Below, one piece after another: positions 1 to 7,086 of a stretch of 36,990 nucleotides of DNA. A program made the translations under genes and the position numbers. Each line of letters begins with the position of its first letter. The stretch's first letter is position 1. Below the pieces are notes generated by a model that saw only the letters and a program-made list of their open reading frames with translations, searched no databases and was not told where the DNA came from. The DNA comes from Desulfonatronovibrio sp. GTDB lineage: Bacteria > Desulfobacterota > Desulfovibrionia > Desulfovibrionales > Desulfonatronovibrionaceae. The stretch spans positions 1-36,990 of the forward strand of contig PWNK01000014.1 of the NCBI GenBank assembly GCA_003557865.1. The letters are read 5' to 3'.

Positions 1-386
1 CCCACCGGTGCAAGAATTTTCTGGCCGTCGAAAAAGTAGGTAATTGAGAAATCTATAACCCGGTCTCTTTCCCTGGTGTGGGTCATATTAGCCACGGACA
101 TGTCGATACGACCCTGCTGGATAAAGGTTATCCTGGTGCGGTTGGTCACCTGAACCCTTTCCACCTCAACCCCAAGGCGTTTGGCCACCTCTTCGGCTAT
201 GTCGATGTCAAAGCCGACCCATTCATTTTGCTCATTAAAAAAAGCACCGGGAATGGAGTCGGTCATCATGCCCACCCGGACTACACCTGAATCCATGACC
301 CGGTCATATGTGGGTCCGGCCAGGGCCAACTGGGATGAAAGCATGACCGCGGCCAGGGAAAAGAGAAAAAACTTCCAAATACGCAT
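1..386 (-). CDS. Amino-acid ABC transporter substrate-binding protein, N-terminal part (runs off the left edge)
   Basis: Reverse-strand reading from the ATG at 384-386 gives MRIWKFFLFSLAAVMLSSQLALAGPTYDRVMDSGVVRVGMMTDSIPGAFFNEQNEWVGFDIDIAEEVAKRLGVEVERVQVTNRTRITFIQQGRIDMSVANMTHTRERDRVIDFS, a signal peptide plus a SBP_bac_3-like start; adjacent to a GlnQ-like ATPase. Confidence 0.88.
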   Translation of the reverse strand, partial: MRIWKFFLFSLAAVMLSSQLALAGPTYDRVMDSGVVRVGMMTDSIPGAFFNEQNEWVGFDIDIAEEVAKRLGVEVERVQVTNRTRITFIQQGRIDMSVANMTHTRERDRVIDFSITYFFDGQKILAPV

Positions 387-454
387 TTTACTACCTCCTG
401 AATAAATGGTTGGAACAAGCACGACTCAAAACAGTAAAAACCAGAAAACAGAAA

Positions 455-1183
455 CTAATGCGAGAGAATTTTGCTCAGGAAGCTTTTGGCCCGGTCTGTC
501 TGGGGCTGGGTGAAAAACAGGGCCGGAGTGTTCTCTTCCACAAGCTTGCCTTCATCCATGAAAATCACCCTGTCGGCCACTTCCCGGGCGAATCCCATTT
601 CGTGGGTGACCACGATCATGGTCATGCCCTCCAGGGCCAGGTTTTTCATGACGTCCAGAACTTCATTGATCATTTCCGGGTCAAGGGCGGAAGTAGGTTC
701 ATCAAAGAGCATGATTTTGGGATTCATGGCCAGGCCTCTGGCAATGGCCACCCGTTGCTGCTGACCTCCGGAAAGCTGGGATGGATAATGGTGGGCCTTG
801 TCCGGAATGTTCACCTTTTCCAGAAGGGCCATGGCTTTTTCCAGGGCCGCCTTTGAAGACATTTTTCTGACGAGCATGGGAGCCAGGGTCACATTCTGGA
901 TTACGGTCATGTGGGGATAAAGATTGAACTGCTGAAAGACAAAGCCGATTTCCGCCCGGAGCCTGGTGAGGTTGATGTTGGGGGCCATGAGGTTGACCCC
1001 GTCGACGATGATCTCTCCTTTCTGGACAGGTTCAATTTTATTGATACAGCGGATAAGCGTGCTTTTGCCGGATCCTGAAGGGCCGCAGACTACTACGACT
1101 TCGCCTTTTTCTATCTGCAGATTAATGTCATTGAGGACGTAAAGACTTCCGAACCATTTGTGAACATGCTTAAACTGAATCAA
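455..1183 (-). CDS. Polar amino-acid ABC transporter ATP-binding protein (GlnQ/HisP-like)
   Basis: Walker [10 protein letters not shown], signature [15 protein letters not shown], Walker [15 protein letters not shown]. Confidence 0.95.
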   Translation of the reverse strand: MIQFKHVHKWFGSLYVLNDINLQIEKGEVVVVCGPSGSGKSTLIRCINKIEPVQKGEIIVDGVNLMAPNINLTRLRAEIGFVFQQFNLYPHMTVIQNVTLAPMLVRKMSSKAALEKAMALLEKVNIPDKAHHYPSQLSGGQQQRVAIARGLAMNPKIMLFDEPTSALDPEMINEVLDVMKNLALEGMTMIVVTHEMGFAREVADRVIFMDEGKLVEENTPALFFTQPQTDRAKSFLSKILSH

Positions 1184-1289
1184 TTAGCTCTCCGGTATTG
1201 AACAGAACATGGGTGCTTCTCAAATGTTAAAAAGACCAGATCAGCTAACAGAGACCCTGTCCCAAGGTCAAGAAAAAATAAAGCTGATC

Positions 1290-2909
1290 TTATTTGCCAA
1301 AGGGGCACTTGGGGTAGGTACATGATTTACAGGTCAGGCAGAGTCCGCCTTCGGCAAACTGGGCCAGGTCGAGCCTGGTGATCCTGATCCCTGCCAGAAG
1401 TCTTGGCAGCAGCAGGTCAAAGCTGGTGGTTTTGAAATACAGGGCACAGGCCGGAACTCCGATTACGGCCACAGAGTCCAGCCTTGTAAGCATGGTCATG
1501 GCCCCGGGTAACACTGGGGCTCCGTAAAGCATGTCAGTGGCGCCCGCGTCTTCAATTCCTTTTCTTGTAATATCGTCGGGGTCCACAGACAGCCCCGCTG
1601 TGGTGACAATGATCTCAGCGCCTGAATCTACCAGGGCATGAACCGATTCCTTAATTTTATGGCGGTCATCAGGGCAGATAATGGTTTTGACTACTTGAGA
1701 GCCCAGTTTGTTGACCTTGTCAGTGATGATAGGTTCAAAGCGGTCCTTGATGATTCCCTCGTAAACCTCTGTTCCGGTAATGAGCAGGCCGACCTTTTTT
1801 TGGGGCAATGTCAAAACATCAAATAAAGGCCCTGCTTCAAGGACCTGCATGGCTTTCTGATAATTAGCCCTGGAAATATATAAGGGTATGGCCCTGGTGC
1901 CGGCTATTACAGTGTCCCTGTTGACCATGACATGATTTTGCCGGCTGGCACACATGACCTGGGGGACAAGGTTGAAAGCAAGCAGATTTTCCCGGTTGAC
2001 GCGCAGCAGCCCGTCCCTGGAGGCTTTGAGATCAAGCTTTCCTTCCCTAGGGGGCAGGTCAAATCTTACTCCCTGGCCTGCCATGGCCTGGGCAAAACTT
2101 TCTGCGGCATCGTCTTCATGAATCCATTTTTTCCCATCAGGCTTGTGATCTGAATATATGTTCTGCCGCCCAATCTGCTGCAGTCTGCACATGTCCCCGA
2201 CAGTGATTTCCTGGCCTCTTTTGATTACCGGACCCTTGAAACCGGCTTCAGGGTCAATTCCGGTCATGTCATGAACCGCCTTTTTGCCCACGGCCTTTTT
2301 CAGAGGAATTTTTTCCAGCACTGGAGCTTCATGGGACTCTGCCCGCTGAACATAAGGGCTCTCTCCGTGACATCCCCGGCAGGCAGCGCCGTCATCGCCG
2401 GGAAAGGGCTCCCTGCAGATGGGGCAGATGACTATTCTGGCCATTTTTTTGCCGGAAAGCCTGTTCAGGTCAACCTGAACTGTTTCAGCTGTAAACATAC
2501 CCTGACCCGCTTGTCTGATCTGGGACATGAGCAGATCAAAGCTCTGCTCCTTTTTGGGCTTGAGCTTGAGAAGCCAGGCGTGGACTTCAGGCCAGTTTTC
2601 CAGTTTTTTTAAATCGATAAAAACCCGAACGCCTTGACCGGTGTACTTGTCGTACAGGGTTAGGGCGTAGCGTCCCAGGTTGATTATCTTCAGCCAGCCA
2701 TTGCCGATGGTACACAGGGTCAGCAGCTGGACAGCGTCAGGAAGGCACTTGGGAGTCTCGGCAATGGCGTCAAATATGGTCTCAGGAGGCAGTTTTTCTC
2801 TGGCCATATCCACCATGATTCCCCCGATGATGATCCCTGGTGCCGGGCTCCCATGAAAATTTCTGACAACTTCAATAAACTCATCAAATTCATACTGTCC
2901 TATGCGCAT
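1290..2909 (-). CDS. FmdE-family N-terminal domain, zinc-ribbon-like segment, MoeA/MoCF-type molybdopterin-binding domain and C-terminal Cys cluster
   Basis: N-terminus FHGSPAPGIIIGGIMVDMA resembles FmdE; CPICREPF..CRGCHG; VGLLITGTEVYEGIIKDRFEPIITDKV...TTAGLSVDPDD resembles a MoCF-binding domain; tail CLTCKSCTYPKCPFGK. Confidence 0.85.
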   Translation of the reverse strand: MRIGQYEFDEFIEVVRNFHGSPAPGIIIGGIMVDMAREKLPPETIFDAIAETPKCLPDAVQLLTLCTIGNGWLKIINLGRYALTLYDKYTGQGVRVFIDLKKLENWPEVHAWLLKLKPKKEQSFDLLMSQIRQAGQGMFTAETVQVDLNRLSGKKMARIVICPICREPFPGDDGAACRGCHGESPYVQRAESHEAPVLEKIPLKKAVGKKAVHDMTGIDPEAGFKGPVIKRGQEITVGDMCRLQQIGRQNIYSDHKPDGKKWIHEDDAAESFAQAMAGQGVRFDLPPREGKLDLKASRDGLLRVNRENLLAFNLVPQVMCASRQNHVMVNRDTVIAGTRAIPLYISRANYQKAMQVLEAGPLFDVLTLPQKKVGLLITGTEVYEGIIKDRFEPIITDKVNKLGSQVVKTIICPDDRHKIKESVHALVDSGAEIIVTTAGLSVDPDDITRKGIEDAGATDMLYGAPVLPGAMTMLTRLDSVAVIGVPACALYFKTTSFDLLLPRLLAGIRITRLDLAQFAEGGLCLTCKSCTYPKCPFGK

Positions 2910-2949
2910 CGTTCCCCCTATATGATCATTCTGTAAAAATTTAATTGGC

Positions 2950-3097
2950 GTATCTGTTTAGCGCTTTTAAGGAATGCAGGGGACAGGCACTCCGGGACCC
3001 ACTTGAGCATCATTTTGCGCTTAAAATGTCTTATTTTTGAAACAAGCGGGTCCCGGAAGAGCCAGTCCCCGTGCGACATGCAAAGCTAAACAGATAC
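2950..3097. mobile_element. MITE-like element, 148 bp, with 13-bp perfect terminal inverted repeats and 8-bp flanking direct repeats
   Basis: GTATCTGTTTAGC (2950-2962) and GCTAAACAGATAC (3085-3097) are exact inverted repeats; TAATTGGC occurs directly outside each end (2942-2949 and 3098-3105); the interior is an imperfect palindrome (GGGGACAGGCAC-TCCGGGACCC vs GGGTCCCGGAAGAGCCAGTCCCC). Confidence 0.82.
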
Positions 3098-3431
3098 TAA
3101 TTGGCAATAATCATGGCTCAAGCCCCGTTGGAAAACCATCCCGGAAGCTGATGGCGGTTGAGCAGGTCCTGATCAGTGCCAGTATCCATTATCTAGTTTT
3201 CATCCGGAAACGGTTCTTTCTCCTTTTGGCGGGGCCCGGCTTATACTGGCAAATAAACAATAAATAATAGCCATTTCTTTCAAAATGGGCAATCTGAAAT
3301 ATATTCAGGGGATCTGTTCAACTATTTATCAATACCCAAGGACTACATTTCTATAGTTGTGTTCTACAGTCGGCATACCTGCATTTAAAAAACAGCTTGT
3401 CAGAATATATGGCCCTGATTTACAAAAAGGA

Positions 3432-3914
3432 ATGCAGACCATTAATCAGTCGCTGGATTCGTGGCTTTCCCGCTTTGATCCTGACGGCAGCAGGTACCTG
3501 TTTTATGTCATCTGCAAGAACTGGGAGCGTATTGTTGGTCCGGAAATATCCGCCCTGGCCAAGCCAATGGGTCGGAGCAAAGCCACCCTTATCCTGGGCG
3601 CGGAGGACAGCATGGTTATCCAGGAGATTTCATTTCTTTCAACCCAGATTCTTGGAAGGATAAATGCCTTTTGCGGTTCTCCTTTTTTTGACAAGACACG
3701 TGTTGAATTGCTAAAGGGAAGGATTCCGCTGGATAGAAAGCTTGTGCATGAACCAGACTTGAAAACATCCCTGAAAAGACCTGAACGTATAGGAGGTTTG
3801 ATGGGAATGGCAGAAGAAGGCTCCGCTGTTGCCCGATGCTATGCCAGGTACGTGGAGTTTATGAAGCGGAACCGGGATGAAGCGCCTGGGATAAAATATA
3901 TTGACTCAAAATGA
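3432..3914 (+). CDS. DUF721 / DciA-like protein
   Basis: YVICKNWERIVGPEISALAKPMGRSKATLILGAEDSMVIQEISFLSTQILGRIN resembles the DUF721 fold; the track ORF opens at a TTG (3357), while ATG 3432 has an AAAGGA just upstream. Confidence 0.7.
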   Translation: MQTINQSLDSWLSRFDPDGSRYLFYVICKNWERIVGPEISALAKPMGRSKATLILGAEDSMVIQEISFLSTQILGRINAFCGSPFFDKTRVELLKGRIPLDRKLVHEPDLKTSLKRPERIGGLMGMAEEGSAVARCYARYVEFMKRNRDEAPGIKYIDSK

Positions 3915-3932
3915 TTACAGGAGGAATATTAA

Positions 3933-4274
3933 ATGAGCGAAGAGATCAAGCTTGAACTGAAAAAGCCTTTGGACAAGATGACCGCCAAGGAACTTAGGCA
4001 GCTGGTCATTGAAAAAATTCCCCAGATTACTGGTGCATCCGGCATGGACAAGGAAACACTATTGGCCTCAATTAAAGAAGTCATGGGGATTACTGATGAG
4101 GAGGGTTCTCAAGACAAGGCCTACCAGGACCAGATCAGCAATCTCAAGAAAAAAATCAAGGAGCTTCAGGCCCAGAAACTTGATCTTCCAAAATCTGAAA
4201 AAAACCTGCGCCAGACCCTGCGCAAAAAAATCCATACCCTCAAGAAACGGACAAGACGCCTCAGCGCGCGCTAG
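3933..4274 (+). CDS. Small Rho-N/SAP-like plus coiled-coil protein, conserved hypothetical
   Basis: KMTAKELRQLVIEKIPQITGASGMDKETLLASIKEVMGI is a helix-extended-helix pattern, followed by a basic coiled coil; AGGAGGAATATTAA Shine-Dalgarno upstream. Confidence 0.7.
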   Translation: MSEEIKLELKKPLDKMTAKELRQLVIEKIPQITGASGMDKETLLASIKEVMGITDEEGSQDKAYQDQISNLKKKIKELQAQKLDLPKSEKNLRQTLRKKIHTLKKRTRRLSAR

Positions 4275-4358
4275 TCTCGGACTGTTTCAAATAACCGCTG
4301 GCGTGGGCTTAAGGGTCATGATGACTGAAGCCAGGTTCAGCTCCAGCAGAAATATATT

Positions 4359-4396
4359 GCCGCCCGGATAATCATCCATCAGGGCGGCATTTTTTT
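4359..4396 (+). terminator. Rho-independent terminator
   Basis: GCCGCCC (4359-4365) / GGGCGGC (4382-4388) stem followed by ATTTTTTT. Confidence 0.8.
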
Positions 4397-5630
4397 ATCC
4401 AAAAAAAATCGCGGATATTTCTTTAAATTCCTGCTCAACGTCTGTCATAACATCCTTGAGGTTTTCAGGGCCAAGCTTGACCATTTTCAAGGAAGACGGG
4501 TTGAGGGCAGGCAGGATTATTGATCCTTTTTCCGCAAAGACAAGACCAATGGCCAAAAAGTCGGCAAGATGGATAATGGCTGCTTCCCTGGAGATCATTT
4601 TTCCCGTGTCGTGGTGACCTTTTATCTGGTCCCGGAGGAAGTCAGGAAGGCTCCAGGCTCCGGCAAGAAGTGATCCGGCACGGGCATGATCAAAGCCCAG
4701 AATTTCCTGTTCAGATTGATGGGCAGGGAGCAGGTTTGTCTGTGAGTTTATGATGACTTCTTTAGAGGCCTCAGGGAGCTTTTTGAATATGATTAGTTTG
4801 CCAATGTCGTGCAGCAAACCTCCCACAAATATTTTCTCCTTGGCAACCTCCGGCATGTCCTCCCCCAGACGCCTGGATATAATTCCCACTGCCAGAGAAT
4901 GTGTCCAAAAGGCTTTCATATCCACCAGATTTTCAGGGATGTCTTTGAAAGCGCTGATGGCAGAGATGCCCATGGCCAGGGTGGACAATTCATCAGCACC
5001 CACCAGAGCGATGGCCCGGGAAACAGAGTCAACCCTGGAGGGCATTCCAAAAAAGGGGCTGTTAACCATTCGCAGCAGCTTGGCGCAGACACTGACATCG
5101 CTGCTGATTACCCTGGCCAGGTAATCGGCATTGCTCAGGGGGCTGTTGATGGCTTGACTGATTTTAAAGTAAATATCGGGAAAGGATGAAAGCTGGACTT
5201 CATGTCTTATCAGCTCCTTGAGGCTGTAATCTCCAGCAAAAAATTCATCTTTGAACCGATGGTCACTCACAGGAAGGCTTGCTCCCTTTCTGGGGGGCTT
5301 CCAGCCATCCATGGCCTTGCCGCGCAGACGTTCGACCCCGAGCCTGTAAACCGCGCTAACCAGCGGATGCTGAAGGTCGTTGCGGGCAAATATGGGAGCA
5401 AGAAATCCCTCTATTTCCTCTGTAAGCATCCCCAGCACTTCACCCGGTTCAATGTGAATTCCCCTTTTTTCAGTGATATTCACCCTGGCAATCCCCCACC
5501 TTTTAAGGTAATCAATGTGCCTGTCAGTGAGAAGAGTTCCCCGGGGCAGGATAAGCCTTCCGTTAGGGGTGAGGATGTCCTGGGCCAGGGTCAAGCCTGG
5601 AACAAGGTCGGTCAAGTTTTTCATTGCCAT
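4395..5630 (-). CDS. HDOD-domain signalling protein with a fused N-terminal PGLTLAQDI...PRGTLLTDRHI domain
   Basis: HDOD core VSVCAKLLRMVNSPFFGMPSRVDSVSRAIALVGADELSTLAMG and GGLLHDIGKLIIF. Confidence 0.9.
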   Translation of the reverse strand: MAMKNLTDLVPGLTLAQDILTPNGRLILPRGTLLTDRHIDYLKRWGIARVNITEKRGIHIEPGEVLGMLTEEIEGFLAPIFARNDLQHPLVSAVYRLGVERLRGKAMDGWKPPRKGASLPVSDHRFKDEFFAGDYSLKELIRHEVQLSSFPDIYFKISQAINSPLSNADYLARVISSDVSVCAKLLRMVNSPFFGMPSRVDSVSRAIALVGADELSTLAMGISAISAFKDIPENLVDMKAFWTHSLAVGIISRRLGEDMPEVAKEKIFVGGLLHDIGKLIIFKKLPEASKEVIINSQTNLLPAHQSEQEILGFDHARAGSLLAGAWSLPDFLRDQIKGHHDTGKMISREAAIIHLADFLAIGLVFAEKGSIILPALNPSSLKMVKLGPENLKDVMTDVEQEFKEISAIFFG

Positions 5631-5656
5631 GAAAGCACCTGTTGGAACAAAATCTG

Positions 5657-6670
5657 ATGAAAAAAAAAGAATTCACCCTGCAGCCAATTGGTTATGTGGA
5701 GTCATCCTTCAAGAAACTTGAGGACTGCCCTCACCAGGGAGATCAAACCTGCCCTCCGGCCAGAATCCATATTGACCCGGCCTTTGCCAGTGGCCTTGAG
5801 AAACTGGAACCGGGCCGGGAGGTTATTGTCGTGTCTTTGCTGCACATGGCGCTAAGGGACAAGCTGCAGTGCAGGCCCAGAAATGATCCGGGCAGGCCGG
5901 TGCACGGTGTTTTTGCGACCAGGTCCCCTAATCGGCCCAACCCATTGGGCCTGCATCAGGTGAAAATTATCAGCCTGGATCAAAATGTCCTTCTTGTCCA
6001 TCCCCTGGAAGTCCTGGACAGGACACCGGTCATTGATATCCGGCCGGTTCTCGGGTCGGATGAAAGCTGTCATGAAATATTCAGGTTTTTTACTTTTGCC
6101 GAGGTCGATTATTTTATGCGCTGCAGCCGTCAGGCGTGGGCCAAAGGTCTGGTCAACGGACTGAATGGGAACTTCAGCATGAGGAAAGGAGAACTGGTCA
6201 TGATTACAGCTGCGGGCAGCGCCAAGGGCATGCTGGAGCGCGATGACCTGTGTGTAATTGATCTGGCCACGGAAAAAAAAATTTATGGTTTCAAAGAGCC
6301 GTCATCCGAAGCAGGAATGCACTGCGCCCTGTATAAAAATCAGCCCCGGGCAGGTGCTGTCGCTCATACTCATCCAGTGAACATTCTGACCCTGGACGGA
6401 CTAACAGGAGATGACCTTCTCAGAAACATTGACATGTTTGAAGCCAGGGCCGTGAAATCCCAGCTGGCCAGCGTGCCTGAGATGATCCCAGGCACCTGGA
6501 AGCTGGCAGATGCGGTGGGCTTGCAGGCCAGGCAGTACAAATGCATTATCATGCGTTCCCATGGGTTGACCTGCTGGGCAGAGACCCTTTCCCAGGCAGT
6601 TGCCCTGTGTGATGAACTGGAAGCCCTGGCTGCAGTGGAACTCAACACCCAGGTGCTGAGTTCCAGGTGA
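5657..6670 (+). CDS. Fusion protein: TrmO/TsaA (UPF0066)-like N-terminal domain plus class II aldolase/adducin C-terminal domain
   Basis: PIGYVESSFK...GVFATRSPNRPNPLGLHQVKIISLDQNVLLVHPLEVLDRTPVIDIRPVL (TrmO-like); LNGNFSMRKGELVMITAAGSAKG...EPSSEAGMHCALY...AVAHTHPVNIL...IIMRSHGL (class II aldolase). The track starts at TTG 5642; ATG 5657 is more likely. Confidence 0.88.
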   Translation: MKKKEFTLQPIGYVESSFKKLEDCPHQGDQTCPPARIHIDPAFASGLEKLEPGREVIVVSLLHMALRDKLQCRPRNDPGRPVHGVFATRSPNRPNPLGLHQVKIISLDQNVLLVHPLEVLDRTPVIDIRPVLGSDESCHEIFRFFTFAEVDYFMRCSRQAWAKGLVNGLNGNFSMRKGELVMITAAGSAKGMLERDDLCVIDLATEKKIYGFKEPSSEAGMHCALYKNQPRAGAVAHTHPVNILTLDGLTGDDLLRNIDMFEARAVKSQLASVPEMIPGTWKLADAVGLQARQYKCIIMRSHGLTCWAETLSQAVALCDELEALAAVELNTQVLSSR

Positions 6671-6690
6671 AGTTTCAATAACCTGGGCAG

Positions 6691-6936
6691 TTAGGCTGAA
6701 AGCTTTGCTTTTTGATACTCATAAATGAAGGTGGCATAGCCTTCGTAATTATCAAAGCTGAGCTCCTGCTCTCCGAAATCCCCAAAAAGGGTCAGCCTGA
6801 AGTTCTTGACGCTGCCTGAGGCATTGATGTGCTCGGCTTTCTGTTTGATTTCGGTCAAGGGGATTTTTTTGCTGAAAAAAAGAAACTGGGGAACGGTGAT
6901 AACCTTGTTTTTATCGTCGAATCTGGCCTGACCCAT
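6691..6936 (-). CDS. Conserved hypothetical protein (81 aa)
   Basis: Complete ORF with a Shine-Dalgarno-like CAGGAGGCAAGC upstream; no recognised family. Confidence 0.6.
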   Translation of the reverse strand: MGQARFDDKNKVITVPQFLFFSKKIPLTEIKQKAEHINASGSVKNFRLTLFGDFGEQELSFDNYEGYATFIYEYQKAKLSA

Positions 6937-7086
6937 GCTTGCCTCCTGTCCGGTTAAATTGTTTGCGCTATTGATATCTCAAAAAACCTTGCTGATGGTC
7001 CTTTCCATTAATTCGTTTCTGTAGAATACCGGTTCTGATAGCCAGACCAGCCCGAACAACATTATCTTGCTCAAGTACTGCAGTCC

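Noticed and set aside
410-856. 148-aa plus-strand ORF opposite the ABC ATPase gene
   Set aside because: Antisense shadow of a strongly supported CDS; product rich in His/Gly with no family resemblance.
3037-3267. ORF of 76 aa overlapping the MITE right end
   Set aside because: It begins inside the hairpin element, runs through intergenic DNA and has no coding-like composition; explained by the repeat.
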